This document shows, piece after piece, positions 10,248 to 16,812 of a stretch of DNA of 16,893 nucleotides (position 1 is the first letter of the stretch; each line of letters starts with the position of its first letter). This DNA is from Pseudomonadota bacterium. Its GTDB lineage: Bacteria; Pseudomonadota; Alphaproteobacteria; Rhizobiales; Hyphomicrobiaceae. The notes beneath the pieces are model-generated. The model did no database searches, was not told the origin of the DNA, and saw only the letters and a list, made by a program, of their open reading frames with translations. The stretch spans positions 1 to 16,893 of the forward strand of contig JAEZBU010000170.1 of NCBI GenBank assembly GCA_023426855.1, in the 5' to 3' direction. The position numbers and the translations under genes are program-made.

Positions 10248-11267
10248 TTACTTCTTGTAAAGCGCGACGATGTCCTCGTGCAGTTTGCGCGGAAGGCTCA
10301 CCGTGCCGCTCTTGATGCTGCGCTCGCGCGCCTCGTAGCGACGCTGCGACGGCAGCCGCGCGCCTTGCCCCGTGATCGCATCGAACAGCTTCTCCGCCCG
10401 CTGCTGATGTTCACCCGCTGATGCGCCGAGGAAGGTCACCGGATCGAACGCAATGACCAATTCGCCACGATACGGCGTGACGTTGGCGCCAGCGTCGTAC
10501 TCCTTCGCCTCCAGGCTCAGCAGGTCGCCGATCAGCGGTCCGGCCAGCAGCTCGATCATGGTCGCGATGGCGGTGCCCTTGTAGCTGCCGAACGTTAGCA
10601 GCGCGCCATCGAGCGCAGCTGCCGGATCGGTCGTCGGCTGGCCATTGGCATCGATGCCCCAACCGAGCGGAATCTCCTTGCCGGCGCGCATGTGCAGTTC
10701 CACCTCGCCGCGTGCGACGACACTGGTGGCAAAGTCGAACACGTACGGATAGCCGTTCGGACGTGGCCACCCGAACGCGAACGGATTGGTGCCGAACAGC
10801 GGCTTGGTGCCGCCTGCGGGCGCAACCGTGCTCGAACCCGGCACCATGATGATCGAGGCGACGCCATCCGCGGCCAGCGCCTCGGCTTCCGGCCACAGCG
10901 CGGAGAAGTGATAGCAATGGTTAATCGCCATCGCTGCGATGCCCTGCTTGCGCGCCTTGGCAACGAGATGCGGACGACCCTGCTCGAACGCCAGCAACGA
11001 ATATGCGCCCTTGGCATCGACGCGAACGACGCCTGGCGCGTGATCGGTGATCACTGGCAGCGCATCGGGCGACACCTTGCCGGTACGGATCGTCTCGACG
11101 CAGGAAATCAAGCGATAGGCGCCGTGCGACTGGCATTCGTCGCGCTGGCCCGCCCAGCACACGTCATTGATGGAGCGTGCATGCTCCTTGGAAAAGCCGT
11201 TGGCCTCCAGCACTCCGACGCCAAGTTGCCGCAATTCGTCCAGCGTCAGCGTCACATTGTCAGTCAT
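10248..11267 (-). CDS. Ldh_2 (malate/L-lactate/ureidoglycolate dehydrogenase) family oxidoreductase
   Basis: A 339-aa NAD(P)-dependent oxidoreductase of the Ldh_2 family, which is distinct from classical Rossmann dehydrogenases. Members act on malate, ureidoglycolate, sulfolactate, 2,3-diketo-L-gulonate or cyclic imino acids (delta-1-piperideine/pyrroline-2-carboxylate). Family marks are SHGAYR (47-52, with the catalytic-type H48), NHCYHFSALW (116-125), FGTNPFAFGWPR and FDFATSVVARGEVE. The start at 11267 gives the family N-terminus (MTDNVTLTLDELRQLG), with GGTGG 8 nt upstream; an extension to 11426 would run through the promoter region and is rejected. It is divergent from the decarboxylase operon. 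Substrate is not determinable; the imino-acid reductase option is attractive beside an ornithine/arginine-type pathway, but that is inference. Confidence 0.88.
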   Translation of the reverse strand: MTDNVTLTLDELRQLGVGVLEANGFSKEHARSINDVCWAGQRDECQSHGAYRLISCVETIRTGKVSPDALPVITDHAPGVVRVDAKGAYSLLAFEQGRPHLVAKARKQGIAAMAINHCYHFSALWPEAEALAADGVASIIMVPGSSTVAPAGGTKPLFGTNPFAFGWPRPNGYPYVFDFATSVVARGEVELHMRAGKEIPLGWGIDANGQPTTDPAAALDGALLTFGSYKGTAIATMIELLAGPLIGDLLSLEAKEYDAGANVTPYRGELVIAFDPVTFLGASAGEHQQRAEKLFDAITGQGARLPSQRRYEARERSIKSGTVSLPRKLHEDIVALYKK

Positions 11268-11307
11268 AGGATATTCCACCCAGGATGTTTTTGGCTTCAA
11301 ACGGACC

Positions 11308-11336
11308 ATTATGGCAGGGTCGGCAGGGTAAGGAAG
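11308..11336 (-). promoter_or_regulatory. Candidate promoter of the Ldh_2 gene with direct repeat
   Basis: On the minus strand, CATAAT (11313 to 11308) is a good -10 element 40 bp before the ATG, but the -35 (CTTCCT, 11336 to 11331) is weak. The plus-strand octamer GGCAGGGT occurs twice, at 11313-11320 and 11322-11329 (period 9), filling the spacer. A weak -35 overlaid by repeats suggests an activator- or repressor-controlled promoter. Confidence 0.35.
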
Positions 11337-11357
11337 CCCGGCTGACCGAATGCCGCT

Positions 11358-11387
11358 TTTATTGCCCGGTGCGAGTTCCCATATACT
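11358..11387 (+). promoter_or_regulatory. Candidate promoter of the decarboxylase operon
   Basis: TATACT at 11382-11387 matches five of six -10 bases. A -35 is less clear: TTTATT (11358-11363) has 18-bp spacing, and TTGCCC (11362-11367) would be only 14 bp away. Start of transcription would be near 11394, leaving an untranslated leader of about 174 nt before the decarboxylase ATG. Confidence 0.45.
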
Positions 11388-11393
11388 GTTTAC

Positions 11394-11567
11394 CGCGTCA
11401 CCCGACGCACGGGGCAAATGTGACAAAGAAAATTAGCCGCTATACGGCTCAAGCCCTTTACAGGCGGGCAAACTGACCTTATTTCCCGCAACTGATTTCA
11501 ACGGCGGTCTCTGCTGGTTCAGCAAGCGCCATCTGGTCCTGGTCCCGACTGGTGGAGGTCCCATGAA
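11394..11567 (+). ncRNA. Structured leader of the decarboxylase mRNA (candidate speF-type element)
   Basis: The roughly 174-nt leader contains several possible stems: AGCCG-CTATA-CGGCT (11435-11449), GCGGG (11464-11468) with CCCGC (11485-11489), and TGCTG-GTT-CAGCA (11512-11524). CCATC (11529-11533) could pair with GGTGG (11551-11555) next to the ribosome site. An RNA motif called speF (Rfam RF00518) is known upstream of alphaproteobacterial ornithine decarboxylase genes, so position and host fit. I cannot match its consensus from memory, so identity with speF is inference. Confidence 0.4.
11420..11476 (+). CDS. Possible 18-aa leader peptide upstream of the decarboxylase
   Basis: A GTG-started frame of 18 codons and a TGA inside the leader, with translation MTKKISRYTAQALYRRAN. 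GGGG at 11411-11414 lies 5 nt before the GTG and could be a weak ribosome site. Five of 18 residues are Lys or Arg, and three Arg codons include a rare-looking AGG in TAC-AGG-CGG. The frame runs through the AGCCG/CGGCT hairpin, so a ribosome here would change the leader fold. An ATG two bases upstream is followed at once by a stop (ATGTGA). Because decarboxylase genes such as enterobacterial speF are controlled by ornithine-sensing leader peptides, a similar role is possible. The sequence is not similar to enterobacterial SpeFL. Translation is unproven. Confidence 0.35.
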   Translation: MTKKISRYTAQALYRRAN

Positions 11568-12743
11568 ATGGAAAGATTCCCATCTGCGGCTGCGCTGATC
11601 GCTCAAACCAAACCCGTTCATCCGGTTTTGGCTGCCCGCCCGCATGCCGCGGGTCGCGCCGCGCGCTGGTTCCTTAAGCATTTCCCTGGCGAAGTTGCCT
11701 ACGCCTACAAAGCGAACAGCTCGGTATTTCTGCTGGGCGCGCTGTATGGCGCCGGTATTCACCAGTTCGACGTCGCTTCGATCCCTGAGCTCGAGGATGC
11801 CGCCACCATTCCGGGCGTGAACCTGCACTTCATGCATCCGGTGAAGTCGCGGTACGCGATCGGTCGCGCCTACCACGAGTTCGGCATCAAGTGCTTCGCC
11901 CTCGACACCGAGGACGAGTTGAACAAGATCGTCGACGAAACCAACGGCGCCAAGGATCTGGAATTGTTCGTACGCATCGCCGTGCCGAGCAAGAACAGCC
12001 AGATTCCGCTTGAGCGCAAGTTCGGCATCATCGGCGACAAGGCGGCCGATCTGCTGATCAAGACGCGTCAGGTTGCCGACGAACTCGGCATCACCTTCCA
12101 CGTCGGCTCGCAGACCACGACGCCCGAAGCCTACGCGCTGGCGTTCGATGAAGTGCACAAGCTGATCGTGAAGGCCGGTGTCGTCGTCGATGCCATCGAT
12201 GTCGGCGGCGGGTTTCCGTCGCGCTACACCGACAGCGAACCGGCGCCGCTGATCTCGTTCATGGAGGTGATCCGCAACGGCTTCGAGAAGCTGCCGGTGA
12301 CGGAGAACTGCCGCCTGATCTGCGAGCCGGGCCGTGCGCTGGTCGCCGAGGCCGAGAGCCTGATCGTGCGTGTCGACGCGCGCAAGGGCAACGAGCTGTA
12401 CATCAACGACGGCGGCTACGGCGCGCTGTTCGATGCCGCGCAGCTCGGCTTCGCCTTCCCGGTGCGCATGGTTGGCCGCGAGGTCGATGCGTCGGAGAAG
12501 CTGGTCCCGTTCGCGATGTGGGGCCCGACCTGCGACTCGATCGATCAGATGAAGGGGCCGTTCTACCTTCCCGAGTCGATCCGTGAGGGCGACTACATCG
12601 AGATCGGCAACATCGGCGCCTACGGGCGTGCGCTGGCAGGCAACTTCAACGGTTACGGCCGTTACGACGAAGTAATCCTGCTCGACGAGCCGATGTACAC
12701 GATGTACGGCGAAGAACAGGGCTCGATCGCGCAGAACGCCTGA
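11568..12743 (+). CDS. PLP-dependent ornithine-type decarboxylase (group IV)
   Basis: A 391-aa fold-type III PLP enzyme of the eukaryotic-like ornithine/diaminopimelate/arginine decarboxylase family; the likely reaction is ornithine to putrescine and CO2. The N-terminal barrel has the PLP lysine K48 in YAYKANSS, H178 in HVGSQ, the phosphate loop VGGGF (212-216) and EPGRALV (253-259). The C-terminal beta domain carries GPTCDSID with C322/D323, the Cys-Asp pair placed at the dimer active site in ornithine decarboxylases, and YGRALAGNFNGY. Length fits. Start is ATG 11568, 9 nt after GGAGG (11554-11558). It is more divergent than the usual rhizobial ornithine decarboxylase (YAYKANS instead of YAVKANP), so lysine or another diamino acid could be the substrate. 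First of a plus-strand row with the ureohydrolase. Confidence 0.88.
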   Translation: MERFPSAAALIAQTKPVHPVLAARPHAAGRAARWFLKHFPGEVAYAYKANSSVFLLGALYGAGIHQFDVASIPELEDAATIPGVNLHFMHPVKSRYAIGRAYHEFGIKCFALDTEDELNKIVDETNGAKDLELFVRIAVPSKNSQIPLERKFGIIGDKAADLLIKTRQVADELGITFHVGSQTTTPEAYALAFDEVHKLIVKAGVVVDAIDVGGGFPSRYTDSEPAPLISFMEVIRNGFEKLPVTENCRLICEPGRALVAEAESLIVRVDARKGNELYINDGGYGALFDAAQLGFAFPVRMVGREVDASEKLVPFAMWGPTCDSIDQMKGPFYLPESIREGDYIEIGNIGAYGRALAGNFNGYGRYDEVILLDEPMYTMYGEEQGSIAQNA

Positions 12744-12786
12744 TCGGCCCACAGCACACACCAACACAGCAGGCGGCAGAAGCAGC

Positions 12787-13710
12787 ATGAACGGCAAAGC
12801 ATCGGTCACGCTCGACTATCTGCCGCCCGCCGAAGCCTTCCTTGAGGAAGGCCGTGTGGATGCCGACACGCCGGAAGCGGCGCGTGCTGTGGTCATTCCG
12901 TTCGGGCTGGAAGCGTCCGTCAGCTACGGCAGCGGTACGGCCGCGGGTCCGGCCGCAATCCTGGCCGCCAGCCATCAGCTCGAACTGTTCGATGAGGAGC
13001 TGTGGCGCGAGGCTTACCTTGATTACGGCATCGCGACCGTGCGCCAGCCCGCGATCGCGAACACCATCGAAGGCGCACTCGACCAACTCGCGGGACTTGT
13101 CGGCACCGTGCTCGATGCCGGCCGTTTCCCGTTCGTGATCGGTGGCGAACATTCCCTGACGCCCGGCGCGATCCGGCCATTCGTTGAGCGCTATCCCGAT
13201 CTCGTCGTGCTGCAGTTCGACGCGCACGCCGATCTGCGCGACGGCTATCTCGGTGAGCACTATTCGCATGCCTCGGCGATGCGGCGCGTGCTCGATCATC
13301 CCAACGTCACGCTTGTTTCGGTCGGCATCCGCGCCATTTCGCAGGCCGAAGCAAACTATTACGACGCCAATCGCGACCGCATCCACATCCATTGGGGCAA
13401 GGATCAGGCACGCTGGAACATCGAGGATATCGTCACGCCGCTGAAGGGCAAGCCGGTCTACCTCACGTTCGATATCGACGGGCTCGACGGCGGCATCATG
13501 CCGGCAACCGGCACGCCGACGCCGGGCGGCATGCAGTATCTGCAGGCACTGGAAATCCTGAAGCGCGCGGCCGAGGTCGGCACCATCGTCGGGGGCGATC
13601 TGGTCGAACTGGCGCCGATGCCGGGCCTGCATGCGGCCGACTACACCGCCGCCGTGCTAGCCTACAAGATGATGAATTACGCGCTGTCCGGAACGACACC
13701 GCGCGCCTGA
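12787..13710 (+). CDS. Ureohydrolase family protein (agmatinase/arginase-like)
   Basis: A 307-aa manganese (or other dinuclear metal) hydrolase that cleaves a guanidino group to urea. Metal-ligand motifs are complete: GGEHS (119-123, H122), FDAHAD (144-149, D145/H147/D149) and TFDIDGLD (227-234, D229/D231). SHASAM at 160-165 resembles the agmatinase rather than the arginase version, favouring agmatinase (agmatine to putrescine and urea). The segment after the last motif reads GGIMPATGTPTPGG, where family members usually have a DPxxAPGTGTP-like stretch, so the substrate loop differs. It starts 43 bp after the decarboxylase. No strong ribosome site was seen before ATG 12787. Alternatives include arginase or hydrolases of other guanidino acids. 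Confidence 0.86.
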   Translation: MNGKASVTLDYLPPAEAFLEEGRVDADTPEAARAVVIPFGLEASVSYGSGTAAGPAAILAASHQLELFDEELWREAYLDYGIATVRQPAIANTIEGALDQLAGLVGTVLDAGRFPFVIGGEHSLTPGAIRPFVERYPDLVVLQFDAHADLRDGYLGEHYSHASAMRRVLDHPNVTLVSVGIRAISQAEANYYDANRDRIHIHWGKDQARWNIEDIVTPLKGKPVYLTFDIDGLDGGIMPATGTPTPGGMQYLQALEILKRAAEVGTIVGGDLVELAPMPGLHAADYTAAVLAYKMMNYALSGTTPRA

Positions 13711-13719
13711 GCAGTCCTT

Positions 13720-13750
13720 GCGCAATGCGGTGGGCGGTGCATTACTGCGC
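13720..13750 (+). other. Intercistronic hairpin before the MBL-fold gene
   Basis: GCGC-AATGC (13720-13728) can pair with GCATT (13739-13743) and, after a 3-nt bulge, GCGC (13747-13750), leaving a 10-nt loop. It lies in the 76-bp gap between the ureohydrolase and the MBL-fold gene. It may affect mRNA stability or processing; it is not a terminator by sequence. Confidence 0.25.
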
Positions 13751-13786
13751 CCCAACCACAACATTGAACGAACTCAAGGGCAGGAC

Positions 13787-14671
13787 ATGCGCAAGCTCAC
13801 CATCGGCGACGTCACCATCACCAGTTTCATCGAGCGCGACGGGCCGTGGCGCACGCCAGAGGCGATGTTTCCGAAAGCTGCCGCACAGCCGGAACTGCTG
13901 GCCGAGCGCCTGAAGGAAGTGGAGCCCGAGACGTACGATCCTGTAACCGGCAAGATGGTCGTCACCTACCAGACCTACGTCGTGCGCACGCCGCGCCACG
14001 TCATCCTGGTCGATACCTGCACCGGCGAGGACAAGGGCTGGCCCGCGCCGATGGACTATCCCAAGCAACCCTGGGTCGACGGCCTGAAGGCCGAGGGGCT
14101 GTCGGTCGAGGATATCGACTACGTGTTCTGCACCCATCTACACATCGATCATTCCGGCTGGAATACCGTGCTGCGCGACGGCCGCTGGGTGCCGACATTC
14201 CCGAACGCGAAGTACATCTTCCACAAGCGCGAGTACGAGGCCTGGGAAGCCTCGACCAAGGCGGGCGAGCAGCGTCCGGGCGGCGGCGGCGATGTATTTC
14301 GCTTCAACTGCCTGCCCGTCGTCGAGGCCGGCCAGGCGCTGCTGGTCGATGACGATTTCGAACTCGACAACTGCATCACGCTGGAGCCGACGCCAGGCCA
14401 TTCACCCTGTCACTGCTGCCTGCACGTGCGCAGCGGCGGCCAGCATGCCGTCATCACCGGCGATCTGTTCCATCACGCGCTGCAAGTCGCCGAGCCGGAC
14501 TGGTCAACCGTGTTCTGCTGGGATCCGGAAGAAGCGGTGAAAAGCCGCGAGAAATTCTTCGGCAAAGTCGCGGATACCGACACCAAGCTGCTGCCGATCC
14601 ACTTCCCCGATCCCTCCGTCGGCCGCATTGAAGGCTGGAACGGCCGCCTGCGCTGGCGTTACCAGCGCTGA
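13787..14671 (+). CDS. MBL-fold metallo-hydrolase (lactonase-like)
   Basis: A 294-aa cytoplasmic metallo-beta-lactamase-fold hydrolase. The dinuclear metal site is complete: HLHIDH (H117, H119, D121, H122), H205 in GHSPCH, D226 in TGDLFHH and H272 in IHFPDPS. This arrangement is common in AHL-lactonase-like and related hydrolases, so a lactone or thioester substrate is likely, but specificity cannot be read off. The start at 13787 gives MRKLTIGDVTITSFIERDG and is preceded by AAGGG (13776-13780); an in-frame start at 13718 has no such support. No signal peptide. It stands between the ureohydrolase and the DapA-family dehydratase, on the same strand, which suggests shared transcription. Confidence 0.87.
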   Translation: MRKLTIGDVTITSFIERDGPWRTPEAMFPKAAAQPELLAERLKEVEPETYDPVTGKMVVTYQTYVVRTPRHVILVDTCTGEDKGWPAPMDYPKQPWVDGLKAEGLSVEDIDYVFCTHLHIDHSGWNTVLRDGRWVPTFPNAKYIFHKREYEAWEASTKAGEQRPGGGGDVFRFNCLPVVEAGQALLVDDDFELDNCITLEPTPGHSPCHCCLHVRSGGQHAVITGDLFHHALQVAEPDWSTVFCWDPEEAVKSREKFFGKVADTDTKLLPIHFPDPSVGRIEGWNGRLRWRYQR

Positions 14672-14866
14672 TCGCACAACACGACGGCCACGCCCCGTGC
14701 TGGCTGTCGCCTGCATTCCCCCATCCGGCATTCACGCATCGCAGGGTTGCGCCAAGACGTGCTGGCGCGGCCAGGATTTGTGCTATGGCTGCCTCGGAAC
14801 AAAGGGCCACATCGCGCAATCGAGAGCCCTGTCGCAGCCTCGCGGCCAATCACTAGGGAGACCGTC
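14672..14866 (+). other. 195-bp intergenic region upstream of the DapA-family gene
   Basis: No gene is seen. A hairpin GCGCCA (14749-14754) / TGGCGC (14763-14768) with an 8-nt loop is present. A weak CTATGG near 14782 might be a -10 element, but no matching -35 is convincing. The length leaves room for a separate promoter for the dehydratase-permease pair. The ribosome site AGGGAG is at 14855-14860. Confidence 0.3.
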
Positions 14867-15790
14867 ATGCCCGCAGCCAAGCCGTTCACCGGTATCTTTC
14901 CGATCGCCCCCACGCCCTTCACAGAAACAGGCGCGCTCGATCTCGACGGCATGCGGCGCGTGCTCGATTGCATGATCGACCAGGGCGTCGACGGCATCTG
15001 CATCCTGGCGAACTATTCCGAGCAGTTCCTGCTGTCCGACGACGAGCGCCAGACGCTGCTCGACCTCAGCATGACGCATGTCGCCGGCCGTGTTCCCGTC
15101 ATTGTCACGACCAGCCACTTCAGCACCGATATCGCGTCCGCGCGCGCTAAGGCCGCCGCCGATGCCGGCGCCACCATGCTGATGATGATGCCGCCCTATC
15201 ACGGCACCGGCCTCAAGGCCGACGAAAAAGGCATGGTCGAGCACTTCCAGCGCGTCGCCGATGCTGCCCGCATTCCCATCATGGTGCAGGACGCACCGCT
15301 GAGCGGCGTGAACCTGACAGTGCCGTTCCTGGTTCGTCTGGCCAAGGACGTGCCGCTGGTGCGCTACTTCAAGATCGAGATGCCGGGCACAGCCGCGAAG
15401 CTGCGTGCGCTGATCGCAGCCGGCGGCGACCTCATCGAAGGCCCGTTCGACGGCGAGGAATCCATCACGCTGATGGCGGATCTTGATGCCGGCGCCACCG
15501 GCACCATGTCGAGCGCGCTGCTGCCGGATCTGATCAAGCCGGTCGTGCAGGATTTCCTGGCCGGCCGACGCGCGGAAGCGAAGGCGGGTTACGCACGCAT
15601 CCTGCCGCTGATCAACTACGAGAACCGCCAGTGCGGACTTCGCGCGACGAAAACGGTGATGCAGGCCGGCGGGGTCATCAAGAGCGACTTCGTGCGTCAT
15701 CCGCTGGAGCCGCTGCATCCCGATACGCGGGCGGGCCTGCTGGAGCTGGCCGCCGACGTTTCCCCATTGGCGCTCAGATGGGGCAAGTGA
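14867..15790 (+). CDS. DapA-family aldolase/dehydratase, L-2-keto-3-deoxyarabonate dehydratase-like
   Basis: A 307-aa (beta/alpha)8 class I lyase of the dihydrodipicolinate synthase family. The Schiff-base lysine is K169 in VRYFKIEMPG. It is not a true DapA: where DapA has a TTGE motif it has ANYSEQF (48-54), and where DapA has the YN catalytic tyrosine segment it has VQDAPLSGV (140-148). These replacements, GDLIEGPFDGEESITLMADLDAGATG and the C-terminal ENRQCGLRATKTVM are features I know from L-2-keto-3-deoxyarabonate dehydratases, which make alpha-ketoglutarate semialdehyde. A related imino-acid deaminase activity (hydroxyproline pathway) is the main alternative. AGGGAG (14855-14860) is 6 nt before ATG 14867 and fixes the start. 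The EamA permease follows 74 bp later. Confidence 0.85.
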   Translation: MPAAKPFTGIFPIAPTPFTETGALDLDGMRRVLDCMIDQGVDGICILANYSEQFLLSDDERQTLLDLSMTHVAGRVPVIVTTSHFSTDIASARAKAAADAGATMLMMMPPYHGTGLKADEKGMVEHFQRVADAARIPIMVQDAPLSGVNLTVPFLVRLAKDVPLVRYFKIEMPGTAAKLRALIAAGGDLIEGPFDGEESITLMADLDAGATGTMSSALLPDLIKPVVQDFLAGRRAEAKAGYARILPLINYENRQCGLRATKTVMQAGGVIKSDFVRHPLEPLHPDTRAGLLELAADVSPLALRWGK

Positions 15791-15864
15791 CGCCGCCACA
15801 CAGAGCCGCACGATCCTGAGGCCAGCCGGCGTGGCAGCCAACTTCATACGATAAGTGAACACGA

Positions 15865-16767
15865 ATGCTACGCCGTCTCGCCAACAGTGCCTTCAATAAT
15901 GCCTATCTCCTGCTGACTTTGCTGGCGCTTTTCTGGGCCGGCAATCAGGTTCTCGGCCGCGCTGTCGCCGGACACATCCCGCCGGTTGCGCTGTCATTCC
16001 TGCGCTGGTCGCTGGCGGCCCTGTTCCTGTTGCCGTTCGCGTTGCCACACCTGAAACGCGACTGGCCCGTTGTCCGCCAGAATTGGAAGTTTCTCTCGAT
16101 CCTCGGCATCATGGGCTGCGGTGCCTTCAACACGCTGCAGTACATCGGGCTGAATTTCACGACGGCGCTAAACGCCCTGGTCCTGAACTCGACCGCACCG
16201 GTCTTGATCGCGCTGGCCTGCGTCTTCCTGTTTCGCGACAGGATGACGTACAAGCAGATCATCGGCACCGTTATCTCGCTGGTCGGCGTGCTTGTCGTCA
16301 TATCGCACGGAAGCCTTGATGTGCTTTTGCACATGACGCTGAACCGCGGCGACCTACTGATCCTGTTCGGAATGCTGATCACGGCCATCTACACCGCCTA
16401 TCTCAGGCTACGGCCGGACATTCATTGGCTGACGTTTCTGTTCGTGCAGTTCCTCGCGTCCGGCGTGTTCAACCTACCGCTGGTGCTCGTCGAATCCACG
16501 GTGTTTGGCCTGACTTTGCAGCCCACGCTCCTGACACTGCTGACCGTGCTCTACGTTTCGATCTTTCCGAGTATCATCGGCTTCATCTGCTATACGCGCG
16601 GCGTTGAGCTGATCGGCGGCGTTCGCGCCGGCATCTTCCTGCACCTTGTGCCGTTCTTCGGTGCGCTGATGGCCATCGGGCTGCTGGGCGAGCCGCTGGC
16701 GCTGTTTCACATCACCGGCTTTATGCTGATTTTGTCGGGGGTCGCGCTAACAAGCCGCAAACCGTGA
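15865..16767 (+). CDS. EamA-family (drug/metabolite) transporter
   Basis: A 300-aa inner-membrane permease of the DMT superfamily with ten predicted membrane helices in two EamA repeats (about 12-145 and 157-297). Typical features are LLALFWAGNQVLGRAVAG in the first helix, FLRWSLAALFLLPFAL in the second, TALNALVLNSTAPVLIAL before the first repeat end, and GALMAIGLLGEPLALFHITGFMLILSGVAL at the C-terminus. Members export or import amino acids, sugars or other metabolites; substrate cannot be predicted. ATG 15865 is preceded only by a weak ribosome site. It is the last gene in the plus-strand row, so it may move the substrate or product of the dehydratase and hydrolase before it. Confidence 0.92.
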   Translation: MLRRLANSAFNNAYLLLTLLALFWAGNQVLGRAVAGHIPPVALSFLRWSLAALFLLPFALPHLKRDWPVVRQNWKFLSILGIMGCGAFNTLQYIGLNFTTALNALVLNSTAPVLIALACVFLFRDRMTYKQIIGTVISLVGVLVVISHGSLDVLLHMTLNRGDLLILFGMLITAIYTAYLRLRPDIHWLTFLFVQFLASGVFNLPLVLVESTVFGLTLQPTLLTLLTVLYVSIFPSIIGFICYTRGVELIGGVRAGIFLHLVPFFGALMAIGLLGEPLALFHITGFMLILSGVALTSRKP

Positions 16768-16782
16768 TTGACGGTCTGCGGC
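16754..16782 (+). terminator. Hairpin terminator candidate overlapping the permease stop codon
   Basis: GCCGCA (16754-16759) and ACCGT (16761-16765) pair with ACGGT (16771-16775) and TGCGGC (16777-16782), giving an 11-bp stem with one A/C mismatch and a 5-nt loop. The permease TGA (16765-16767) lies in the stem and loop. It separates convergent genes. No T run follows on the plus strand. Confidence 0.5.
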
Positions 16783-16812
16783 CTGTGGCGTGCGAGTGGT
16801 GAGCGAACTGTA

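Noticed and set aside
11433..12809. A 458-codon open frame antisense to the decarboxylase
   Set aside because: Opposite a gene with intact catalytic motifs; no start context and no known family.
14867..15790. Lysine-biosynthesis dapA
   Set aside because: The TTGE and catalytic tyrosine segments of true DapA are replaced by ANYSE and VQDAP, so it belongs to another subgroup.
15847..15852. TACGAT as a -10 element for the EamA gene
   Set aside because: No -35 at suitable spacing, and the gene is probably read from the upstream unit.
14783..15862. A 359-codon open frame antisense to the DapA-family gene
   Set aside because: Shadow of a GC-rich gene with clear lysine active site on the other strand.
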